Part shown: positions 1-5,781 of the stretch, piece after piece
Layout of the letters: every line of letters starts with the position of its first letter
How positions within the stretch are numbered: the first letter of the stretch is position 1
DNA from: Anaerolineae bacterium
GTDB lineage: Bacteria; Chloroflexota; Anaerolineae; 4572-78; J111
Direction: 5' to 3'
Assembly: GCA_020433835.1 (NCBI GenBank)
Contig: JAGRBY010000247.1
Location: 1-9,645 of the forward strand
DNA length: 9,645 nt
Program-made: the position numbers and the translations under genes
Notes under the pieces: generated by a model
Database searches by the model: none
The model's input: the letters and a program-made list of their open reading frames with translations, nothing else
What the model was told of the DNA's origin: nothing

Positions 1-30
1 TACACTCTTTTCGGCCACGGCGACGATTGA

Positions 31-169
31 GACGTTCATCAGACTTTCATAAGCGGATGAAGGTGCGATCACGATGTCGATTGGACTTTCATCCGCGCAT
101 GGAGGTGTGATCGCGATGTCGATCAGACTTTCATGGACGCACGGAGGTGTGATCGCGACGTTGATCAGA
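31..169. repeat. 42-bp tandem repeat array, three units plus a partial fourth
   Basis: Three adjacent units begin at 31, 73 and 115, and a 13-base partial copy begins at 157. Each unit starts GAYGTYSATYRGACTTTCAT and ends in GGAGGTGTGATCGC or a close variant. The period is exactly 42 bases, so the array is also a 14-residue repeat in any open frame. On the minus strand it is free of stops from 201 to the window edge and reads as units of the type HESLIDIAITPPCA, in the same frame as the pseudogene that ends at 202. On the plus strand a stop interrupts the first unit. Positions 1-30 look like a further, more decayed unit with an indel. No spacers separate the units. Whether the array is coding, a decayed 3' extension of the neighbouring gene or a non-coding repeat cannot be told here. 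Confidence 0.75.
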
Positions 170-201
170 TGTCCGGGAGGGATAGTGGGCCGAGTTCCAC
201 T

Positions 202-588
202 CTACGATTCTTCTGCCTCGACCGCTGCCATAGCCGCCACAATCTGCCAGGTCGCCACGCTGACGGTGCAAACCCGGCCCAGCAGGTCGATTACGTCCTC
301 TTTGTAATCGCGGAAATCATAGGCGTTGAACTTCTCGCGGATGGTCGGATCGCAGGGGGTGCGCTCTTTGTAGCGATCCAGCACCCACTCTAAAGCCGAG
401 CCATTGCCCAACCGTACCAAAGCGCGTCCGAAAATCTAGCTCGGCGATCATCTCCAGGTTGCGACTGCGGGCATACTGCTCCAGCAAATCTTGAAACGGC
501 TTGCGGAGGACGCTCTCGTTGCGAGAGCCACCGTAGCGGATAATCTTATCACTTTGGTGTGGTATTGGTGAACGAGTTGGATGGACAT
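202..588 (-). pseudogene. Remnant of a type ISP-like restriction-modification/helicase gene (N- and C-terminal ends joined, middle lost)
   Basis: Two pieces resembling opposite ends of one large protein family lie side by side. The upstream piece starts at the ATG at 586-588 with MSIQLVHQYHTKV, preceded by an AAGGTGA ribosome site six bases away. A lost base near 549 moves it into the frame that continues as KIIRYGGSRNESVLRKPF, then DLLEQYARSRNLEMIAELDF, ending around RTRFGT. That matches the N-terminal nuclease region of type ISP enzymes as I recall it. The downstream piece, in another frame from about 425 to the TAG at 202, reads VRLGNGSALEWVLDRYKE, then DPTIREKFNAYDFRDYKEDV and LLGRVCTVSV, which resembles the extreme C-terminus of the same family. 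Intact members are usually about 1000 residues or more; here some 125 codons remain, and the helicase and methyltransferase parts are absent. The pieces meet near 425-437. The start at 607 in the other frame is not preferred. The family assignment is from memory and moderately sure; that the gene is broken is much surer. Confidence 0.62.
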
Positions 589-629
589 GGCCGGTCACCT
601 TGGTCAAAGCTCAATAGAGGCTATCTTCT

Positions 630-657
630 ATTGTAACCAATTCGGCCGGAGTGACAA
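630..657 (-). promoter_or_regulatory. Sigma-70-type promoter of the restriction-gene remnant
   Basis: On the minus strand TTGTCA (652-657) and TACAAT (630-635) are separated by 16 bases. Each box differs from consensus at one position. Transcription would start near 623 and give a leader of about 35 nt to the ATG at 588, with an AAGGTGA ribosome site in between. A second TTGTCA sits ten bases further upstream as a direct repeat. The promoter looks intact although the gene is dead. Confidence 0.5.
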
Positions 658-667
658 GTGATGACAA

Positions 668-745
668 TTAAATAGATGTAGGGAAACCATTTTGATTGGG
701 GTGGAAAGGAGAACCGGACCAATTCAAATTCAATTCGATTTTCAT
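668..745 (-). other. 25-codon ORF whose start copies the ykgJ start region
   Basis: The ORF reads MKIELNLNWSGSPF and stops at a TAA after 25 codons. Its first codons and the bases just before the ATG (GACCATGAAAAT, then GAATTG and ATTTGAA) match the start of the YkgJ-family gene at 2218 with only a few differences over about 30 bases. The similarity ends at about codon nine. No convincing ribosome site precedes it: the nearest AGAGG is some 18 bases upstream. It is best seen as a duplicated or recombined gene-start fragment rather than an expressed peptide, but chance similarity in an AT-rich stretch is possible. Confidence 0.25.
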
Positions 746-795
746 GGTCAATACTTACTTAGCCTCTAAAAAAGGGGGTCAATGATGACGTCAAT

Positions 796-1221
796 TTATG
801 ACAAAGAGTAGAGAAACTCACCGGGGAGTAGCGGGCGAATATTGTAGGCATTCAAAGCCTCAATGAGGTCATCAGCATCCAACAGATCGCGATCCGTAGT
901 CACAATGAAATCGGCCTGAGCCGCTACGGCAGTGGCGATGATGACATCATCTTTGGGGTCACGGCAGGGGGGAAACTCAGTAGCAGGTGTAACTAAATGA
1001 GACCGTACGCGCAGGGCTTCAACCAGAGCATCTCTGACCATCGGCCGGATTATTCGTCGCAAGCGAGACTGATTTGTAACCTCAACAAATTCAGTCAGCA
1101 TTTGCTCCGATGTAACCCAAATAAATGCGCGATTCTCCCAAGCTTGAAACAATAAAGATTGTTCTGGGCGCTGCATAGCTAACCGTACCATTTCGGTCAG
1201 ATCGATAACAGCGCTTGGCAT
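796..1221 (-). CDS. PIN-domain toxin of a type II toxin-antitoxin system
   Basis: This 141-residue protein has the layout of the COG1569-type PIN family, metal-dependent RNases that act as toxins. The acidic residues expected in the active site are visible: D7 in AVIDLTEMV, E44 in MLTEFVEV, D91/D92 in CRDPKDDVIIATA, and D110 in IVTTDRDLLDAD. The length is normal for the family. One oddity is that the usual D-T-N after the first strand is D-L-T, so the conserved Asn is absent although the Asp is kept; activity may be altered. The start codon overlaps the stop of the upstream antitoxin gene by one base (TGATG), which points to translational coupling and a stable toxin/antitoxin ratio. The stop is a TAA at 796-798. 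It is presumably neutralised by the neighbour's product. The family call is confident; the RNA target is unknown. Confidence 0.82.
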   Translation of the reverse strand: MPSAVIDLTEMVRLAMQRPEQSLLFQAWENRAFIWVTSEQMLTEFVEVTNQSRLRRIIRPMVRDALVEALRVRSHLVTPATEFPPCRDPKDDVIIATAVAAQADFIVTTDRDLLDADDLIEALNAYNIRPLLPGEFLYSLS

Positions 1222-1487
1222 CAGATTGTCTCATCCCGAATTTGGTGAACCAGATTAACCAACGTCTCATCGTCAGGAATTGTATCCTCATCGGGGGCCG
1301 GTGCTGAGGTGTCCCAGGCTGTCCGAATTGAATCAAAGGGTTGATGCCATTTTTGTTCCCAGGCTTCAATGTTTTTGAGTAGGTCAACCAGTTCATCCCA
1401 TTGGGCAATATCAAATAGTACAGCCTGGCGGTTGCCATTGGCATCCACTACGAATTGGGCCGATTGTAATAAATCTGTAACCGTCAT
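1221..1487 (-). CDS. Antitoxin, Phd/YefM-like N-terminus, partner of the PIN toxin
   Basis: This 88-residue protein lies immediately upstream of the PIN toxin and overlaps it by one base. Residues 10-41 (SAQFVVDANGNRQAVLFDIA, then WDELVDLLKNIE) have the pattern of the Phd/YefM-type fold: a short strand, a turn with D-x-x-G-x-x-x-A-V-L, and a helix containing W/Y-x-x-L. In such antitoxins this part binds the operator as a dimer. The C-terminal half is acidic and rich in Asp, Glu and Pro (about residues 60-75), typical of a flexible tail that folds on the toxin. The start is set by a strong AGGAGG ribosome site five bases before the ATG. Autoregulation of the operon is expected from the family. 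The antitoxin role rests mainly on gene order plus the N-terminal pattern. Confidence 0.72.
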   Translation of the reverse strand: MTVTDLLQSAQFVVDANGNRQAVLFDIAQWDELVDLLKNIEAWEQKWHQPFDSIRTAWDTSAPAPDEDTIPDDETLVNLVHQIRDETI

Positions 1488-1492
1488 ATCTG

Positions 1493-1498
1493 CCTCCT
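1493..1498 (-). promoter_or_regulatory. Ribosome binding site of the antitoxin gene
   Basis: AGGAGG on the minus strand lies five bases before the ATG at 1485-1487. It is the strongest Shine-Dalgarno match in the window and fixes the antitoxin start. The toxin gene has only a weak GGGATGAG-like site, consistent with coupling that keeps the antitoxin in excess. Confidence 0.75.
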
Positions 1499-1570
1499 AC
1501 CGGCATTGGCTATCCCGATTTGAAAGAAATTATGGGCGTCCATTAATAGAAATCAAATGGTCTTTACGAT

Positions 1571-1600
1571 ATTCTACTATAGCGGTTAGGATTTTTGAAA
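1571..1600 (-). promoter_or_regulatory. Candidate promoter of the toxin-antitoxin operon
   Basis: On the minus strand TTTCAA (1595-1600) and TAGAAT (1571-1576) are separated by 18 bases, about 84 bases before the antitoxin ATG. The -35 box is weak. It lies next to an inverted repeat that could be an operator. The spacing fits a sigma-70-type promoter, but other positions in this AT-rich stretch are possible. Confidence 0.3.
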
Positions 1601-1618
1601 TAGACACATCGCTCTATT
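1599..1618. promoter_or_regulatory. Inverted repeat, possible antitoxin operator
   Basis: AATAGA (1599-1604) and TCTATT (1613-1618) form a perfect six-base inverted repeat around an eight-base centre. It touches the candidate -35 box of the toxin-antitoxin operon. Phd/YefM-like antitoxins repress their own promoter through such palindromes, so this is a reasonable operator candidate, but the repeat is short. Confidence 0.28.
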
Positions 1619-1645
1619 CCCCTACCCCTTCACCACCCGCACCCC
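1619..1645 (-). other. G-quadruplex-type motif between ykgJ and the toxin-antitoxin operon
   Basis: Read on the minus strand there are four G-runs (GGGG, GGG, GGGG, GGGG) separated by loops of 3, 7 and 2 bases. This satisfies the usual G3+N1-7 pattern. It lies about 40 bases after the ykgJ stop codon, and readthrough RNA from ykgJ would carry it. It could slow polymerase or protect a 3' end, or be chance in a C-rich stretch. I see no T-run after it. Confidence 0.4.
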
Positions 1646-1681
1646 GCCGTTTGATGACGACCGGCCTGACGGCCTTAATCT

Positions 1682-2218
1682 TTAAAAGGCATCCTCAGCA
1701 AAATCATCGTTATGCCAGATCTCGGCTTTTAGGCGCTCATAGACATTGAAGACGATGGGGCAGATTTCATAATTCTCCAGTACCCCATAGAGTCTGGATC
1801 TAAAACCCGCTAGATGTAAATGAGGGAAAGAGGTGCAGTCGTGGGGTCGATGTTCATAATTGGAACATTGGTCGTTTTTTAGAAACGGGCAGGGCTGCCG
1901 GTTAAACATGTGCTTGCCCGGTTCATCTTCGTCGAGGATTAAATAGATTTCCGTAAATTCCGGGACCGGCCGGTTGAGACCGGCGGCAAACCGGGCTATG
2001 TCAGCCTCATCCAAAACCGGACTAACCACCTTGCAACAATTGGCGCATTGGGTGCAATCAATTTGGGCCGAGACCTCATCATTAATCCGATGCACGATGG
2101 CGTCTAACTCGGCTGAGTCCAGATCAAGCCGCTTGAGAAAATTGCGAAATCCCCAATTCTCATCGTCTCTGGCCGCGGCCAATTTTTTAATCCGTTTCAA
2201 ATCCAATTCAATTTTCAT
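1682..2218 (-). CDS. YkgJ-family cysteine-cluster protein (putative metal-binding)
   Basis: The 178-residue protein contains the hallmark CxxCxxCC motif at C55, C58, C61 and C62 (DCTQCANCCKVV). Further Cys at 110 (QPCPFL), 118 (DQCSNYEHRP), 128 (HDCTSFP) and 153 (EICPIV) complete the eight-cysteine pattern of the YkgJ/UPF0153 family. Members are thought to chelate zinc or an iron-sulfur cluster; their reaction is generally unknown. The N-terminal 50 residues are charged and helical, without signal peptide or membrane segment, so a cytoplasmic location is likely. The ATG at 2216-2218 comes three bases after the stop of a candidate small ORF and has no good ribosome site of its own, so coupled translation from that ORF is plausible. 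It is otherwise 115 bases downstream of a sensor kinase on the same strand, with no terminator visible between them. The family call is secure; the function is not. Confidence 0.85.
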   Translation of the reverse strand: MKIELDLKRIKKLAAARDDENWGFRNFLKRLDLDSAELDAIVHRINDEVSAQIDCTQCANCCKVVSPVLDEADIARFAAGLNRPVPEFTEIYLILDEDEPGKHMFNRQPCPFLKNDQCSNYEHRPHDCTSFPHLHLAGFRSRLYGVLENYEICPIVFNVYERLKAEIWHNDDFAEDAF

Positions 2219-2221
2219 GGT

Positions 2222-2353
2222 CTATATCTTTTTCAATCCTACCCCCACTAACCCGACAAACAAAGCCCACAGTTCGCCCTCGGAAAGGGTGTTGATGATA
2301 GCGCGGAGGACGGTGCAGGCTTCATGGCGTAGATTAGTCCGGTGCAGGGACAT
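2222..2353 (-). CDS. Candidate small protein of 43 residues between kinase and ykgJ
   Basis: An ATG at 2351-2353 opens a frame of 43 codons ending in TAG at 2222-2224. It begins MSLHRTNLRHEACTVLRAII and ends ELWALFVGLVGVGLKKI. The start lies 20 bases inside the 3' end of the upstream kinase gene in another frame, with a weak AGG seven bases before it. The stop is three bases before the ykgJ ATG. The third codon positions are rich in G and C, in keeping with coding sequence here, and the C-terminal half is hydrophobic, possibly a short membrane-associated helix. I do not recognise the family. The tight spacing on both sides argues for a real, translationally coupled gene. The kinase paralog has no such ATG at its end. 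It could still be a chance frame. Confidence 0.42.
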   Translation of the reverse strand: MSLHRTNLRHEACTVLRAIINTLSEGELWALFVGLVGVGLKKI

Positions 2354-5300
2354 CTAATACCTGGCGTAATTTTTGAGTTAGGGCGCTAAATTTAAACGGT
2401 TTTTGCAAAAAAGCCACACCGGGGTTCAGCACGCCGTGATGGGCGATTTCTTCATCGCTGTAGCCGGACATGTAAAGGACTTTCAAATGGGAGTGGTGCT
2501 GGCTCAATTGTTCGGCCAGTGCTCGGCCGTGGAGGCCGGGCATCACGACATCGGTTAGCAACAGATCGATAGCCTCGTTGTGCTGGGTAGCCAGTTGCAA
2601 CGCCTTTTCACCATTGACTGCTGCCAGCACCGTGTAGCCCTGCATCTCTAAAATCCGTGAGACCAGACCTCGCACACCGTCATCATCTTCAACCAGCAAA
2701 ATTGTTTCGCTGCCGGTCGACAACTCCGCCACGTCCATTTCAAACATCTGGCGCGGATCGGGGGCTTCCGCCCGTGGCAGGTAAATCTTGAAGGTCGTTC
2801 CTTGCCCTACTTCACTATCAACTTGAATCCCCCCGCTGTTTTGTTTAACGATACCATAGACGGTGGCCAGCCCCAGACCGGTTCCACGCCCGCGTTCTTT
2901 GGTAGTAAAAAATGGCTCAAAGATGCGAGACTGGACGGCCTGACTCATACCAACCCCCGTGTCGCTGACGCTGATCAGTACGTATTCGCCGGGCGCCATT
3001 TGAAGATGGCTGGCTCTGTCGGCATGGGTATCCAGCGCGATATTGGCGGTTTCGATGATAAGTTGGCCGCCCTCAGGCATGGCATCGCGGGCGTTGACCG
3101 CCAGGTTGACGATGACTTGCTCCAATTGGGTTCGATCGATCTTAACCGGCCATAAGGCTGGGGAGATAGCAGTCTTTAAATCGATATGTTCACCGATGAT
3201 CCGCCGCAGCAATTTTTCGATTTGGTTGACGACCTCATTCAAGTTAAGCACTTGGGGTTCAATAATCTGTTTGTGGCTGAAGATCATCAGTTGGCTAATA
3301 AGGTTAGCAGCCAGTTGACCTGAATGGAGAATTTTGGCGATATTTGTGGCAAGTGGATCATTCGGCACCAGGGCTAGTTGGGTCAATTCGGCAAAGCCGT
3401 TGATCGCGGTCAAGAGGTTGTTGAAATCATGAGCAATGCCGGCAGTTAGCTGACCCACCGCTTCCATCTTTTGGGCTTGGCGTAGCTGCGCCTCCAACTG
3501 GTTGCGCTCGGTGACATCGACCAATACGGCCATGCTACGGCCAAAATTCCCGTCTTTGTCGTGTTCGACTACCGCGGAGAGCAAAATATCGATGACCTCG
3601 CTGTTCTTTTTGACAAATTGGTAGGCTACATCTTTAATCTGCCCCGTTTTTATAAATTGGGGAATGGCAACCTGGAGGGCATAATGCCGCGATTCTTCAG
3701 TGAGAAAATCAACCGCCGGTCGGCCGATGACTTCAGCCCGCTCATAGCCCATCATCTCTAGCCAATAATCGCTGACGCTCACCAACCGGCCTTCCAGGTC
3801 AATGGAGTGCATCATCACCGGCGAATTGTTATACAGGGCACGGTAGCGGGCTTCACTTTCCCGCAAGGCTTCCTCGGTTCGCTTACGCTCGGTGATGTCC
3901 TCCTGAAACGTGACCCAGTAGCTTTGCTCACCCAAAGTTAGGGCCTGAACCTTGCCCTGAGTGACAAAAGAGGTTCCATCCTTCTTACGGTTGAGGAACT
4001 CGCCTTCCCAATAGCCCTTCGTTTGTAACTCGGCCAGCACCTCGGCTACAAACTTTTGATTCTCGGCTGACGGCATATCGTTCATAATCGAAACATGCTG
4101 GCCGATCACTTCGCCCTGTTCGTAGCCAAACATGGCATCGAAGGCCGGGTTGGTGAAACAGATAATCCCTTGATCATCCACATAGTTTAGGCCTTCGGCC
4201 AGATTTTCCATAATGTAGGCGTGATAGGCCAGTTGAGCTTCTACCTGCTTTTGCTCGGTAATATCGCGTACAAAGGAGATCATGTGCGGCTCGCCATCCA
4301 GTTCGATCTGTTCAATGGAGACGGTTATCGTCCGAAGTTCACCCGATTTTATTCGGATGATGAGTTCATAGTCTCGCAGCGAGCCTTGCTGCTGTAACTG
4401 TTGCACCAATTTAGGCCGATTATCAGGATGGGGATACAGATTTAGCCAAAGGGTGGAGCGCCCAATCACCTCAGCCCGACTATAGCCCAGTAGCTGCTCT
4501 ATACTCTCGTTGACATCAATGATGCACCCGTCCTGCAAGCGTGTAAGAACGAGGCCATCGGGAGTAGCCGCAAATATCTTGCTGAAGCGTTCTTCAGATT
4601 GGCGCAAATTGGTTTCGGCTTGCTTGCGTTCGGTAATATCTTCGGCAATGCCCATGACACGATAGACCTGTCCACTTTCATCTTTGAGTGGGAAGCCCCG
4701 ATCCCAAATCCAACGGATGGCTCCGTCGGGGCGCACAATGCGATATTCATGAAAGGTCGGTTCACCCAACGCTTGTTCTTTTAAGCGGGGCTTGACCACG
4801 GTTTCTCGATCATCAGGGTGAATGCTCTGCAAAAAGATATCGGCGTTTTCATAAAATTCATTGACCGGGCGGCCCCACACCGGCTCAATCGTCGGACTAA
4901 CGTATTCGATGGTGGTAACGCCGGGGGTGATGACCCAAAAGACCTCCTCGATATTTTCGGCTAGTTGCCGGAAGCGTTCCTCACTCTCTTGCAAGCTAGC
5001 CAGGCGATCTTGCTCAATGTTTTGATGCAAACGCCGTGATACAATGGCTAAAATGGCGGCGATGGTATTAAAGAGGATAATCGCCGGAACAAAGTTTATA
5101 TGAGGAAAGTTTTCCGGTACCAGCCAGACCACAATTATCGTACCGGCCACATTAAATATACCTAAGGCGACTAGCCCAGGCAGGGTAAGCAAAAGACTGC
5201 CAACGAATAAAGCGATCATTAAGCCCATAAGGGCCAATTCTGGAATAGGTGAGGTGCCGCTAAGAACCACGGTGAATACGGTAATGGGATAGAAGAAGAC

Positions 5301-5600
5301 GGTCAGACCAGCGGCAATTTGATAATGGCGAGTCCGGCTAAGGAGATAGATACTCGCCAACACAAGAATGATAACGATATTCTGGAGGGTCATTTGAACG
5401 TCTGGGAAAAAGACAGCACGGAAGATGCTGGCTGCCATTTCCAGCGCAAAAATCAGTAGCAGCAGCCCTGACAGTAAGGCGGCTTTGCGGCGCAGCGTTA
5501 TATCCTGAATCTGGCTGGACGGTTGCGTCAACCATTGCCAAACGACCAGTCGGCGTGGACGCCGTGGTTGGGTAGTGTTGAGAGGGGGATTTTTGCCCAT
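2334..5600 (-). CDS. Membrane-bound hybrid sensor histidine kinase with four PAS domains and a receiver (downstream paralog)
   Basis: Starting at the ATG at 5598-5600 the protein has 1088 residues. Six hydrophobic segments lie at about 42-63, 72-88, 93-114, 120-139, 141-162 and 168-187. Four PAS domains follow at about 206-328 (PAS_3 type), 334-453, 455-573 and 579-700. The kinase core has a HisKA H-box with H724 in GIAHDFNNLL, and an ATPase domain with N836 (NARDAM), D880 (DTGVGM), FFTTK and GRGTGLGL. The C-terminal receiver has E971/D972, phospho-acceptor D1017, S1045 and K1067, all intact. It should autophosphorylate on H724 and pass phosphate to its own receiver; no DNA-binding output or HPt domain is present, so a partner elsewhere is implied. 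A start 13 codons upstream (5639) is rejected: that ATG overlaps the -10 box, and the paralog aligns from MGKN. The signal sensed is unknown. Confidence 0.9.
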   Translation of the reverse strand: MGKNPPLNTTQPRRPRRLVVWQWLTQPSSQIQDITLRRKAALLSGLLLLIFALEMAASIFRAVFFPDVQMTLQNIVIILVLASIYLLSRTRHYQIAAGLTVFFYPITVFTVVLSGTSPIPELALMGLMIALFVGSLLLTLPGLVALGIFNVAGTIIVVWLVPENFPHINFVPAIILFNTIAAILAIVSRRLHQNIEQDRLASLQESEERFRQLAENIEEVFWVITPGVTTIEYVSPTIEPVWGRPVNEFYENADIFLQSIHPDDRETVVKPRLKEQALGEPTFHEYRIVRPDGAIRWIWDRGFPLKDESGQVYRVMGIAEDITERKQAETNLRQSEERFSKIFAATPDGLVLTRLQDGCIIDVNESIEQLLGYSRAEVIGRSTLWLNLYPHPDNRPKLVQQLQQQGSLRDYELIIRIKSGELRTITVSIEQIELDGEPHMISFVRDITEQKQVEAQLAYHAYIMENLAEGLNYVDDQGIICFTNPAFDAMFGYEQGEVIGQHVSIMNDMPSAENQKFVAEVLAELQTKGYWEGEFLNRKKDGTSFVTQGKVQALTLGEQSYWVTFQEDITERKRTEEALRESEARYRALYNNSPVMMHSIDLEGRLVSVSDYWLEMMGYERAEVIGRPAVDFLTEESRHYALQVAIPQFIKTGQIKDVAYQFVKKNSEVIDILLSAVVEHDKDGNFGRSMAVLVDVTERNQLEAQLRQAQKMEAVGQLTAGIAHDFNNLLTAINGFAELTQLALVPNDPLATNIAKILHSGQLAANLISQLMIFSHKQIIEPQVLNLNEVVNQIEKLLRRIIGEHIDLKTAISPALWPVKIDRTQLEQVIVNLAVNARDAMPEGGQLIIETANIALDTHADRASHLQMAPGEYVLISVSDTGVGMSQAVQSRIFEPFFTTKERGRGTGLGLATVYGIVKQNSGGIQVDSEVGQGTTFKIYLPRAEAPDPRQMFEMDVAELSTGSETILLVEDDDGVRGLVSRILEMQGYTVLAAVNGEKALQLATQHNEAIDLLLTDVVMPGLHGRALAEQLSQHHSHLKVLYMSGYSDEEIAHHGVLNPGVAFLQKPFKFSALTQKLRQVLDVPAPD

Positions 5601-5637
5601 ATTTGGAATACACCTTCGTGTAAACGTCGTCATGCTC

Positions 5638-5666
5638 ATTGTATCTAATTTGAATGTTTAAATCAA
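5638..5666 (-). promoter_or_regulatory. Promoter of the downstream kinase, shared with its paralog
   Basis: TTGATT (5661-5666) and TACAAT (5638-5643) are separated by 17 bases on the minus strand, giving a leader of about 31 nt to the ATG at 5600. A GAAGGTG ribosome site lies in the leader. The same boxes and several leader blocks (ATTGTAT, ACGT, CACCT on the plus strand) recur before the other kinase, which supports the promoter and the chosen start. The longer reading frame's ATG at 5637-5639 overlaps the -10 box and would not be in the transcript. Confidence 0.6.
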
Positions 5667-5721
5667 AGCGGGGAAATCATAGCATCTTAATAACTCAAGT
5701 TGCTGCCTGGATATTTAAATC

Positions 5722-5740
5722 GGGGAGTAGGGAGTAAGGG
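5722..5740. repeat. Short GGGAGTA heptamer repeat
   Basis: On the plus strand GGGAGTA occurs twice in a row (5723-5729 and 5730-5736), with a third GGG after one extra base. It sits in the 142-bp gap between the two kinase genes. Such heptamer repeats are common in intergenic regions of cyanobacteria and some other environmental bacteria. No function is evident, and the rest of the gap (5667-5781) shows no gene or clear terminator. Confidence 0.45.
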
Positions 5741-5781
5741 CGTCCGATCCTGGCTGAAGCTTGGCAACATCGCTATGGCTG

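Noticed and set aside
31..169. Possible CRISPR array
   Set aside because: Units are directly adjacent with no unique spacers, and differences are scattered within the 42-bp unit.
74..307. Plus-strand frame over the repeat array with a 14-residue repeat
   Set aside because: It runs antisense into the restriction-gene remnant, has a stop in the first repeat unit and no recognisable ribosome site; the openness follows from the repeat.
755..795. Terminator after the PIN toxin gene
   Set aside because: A T-run (TTTTTT) exists on the minus strand but no GC-rich stem precedes it; only the short palindrome TGACGTCA is present.
1091..1444. Minus-strand frame spanning the toxin and antitoxin genes
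   Set aside because: It lies in a different frame over two well-supported genes and shows no protein-like pattern.
1663..1674. Intrinsic terminator after ykgJ
   Set aside because: The GGCC/GGCC hairpin has only four pairs and no T-run follows on the minus strand.
5601..5639. Upstream ATG extending the downstream kinase by 13 residues
   Set aside because: The ATG overlaps the likely -10 box TACAAT, and the paralog aligns from MGKN/MEKN onwards.
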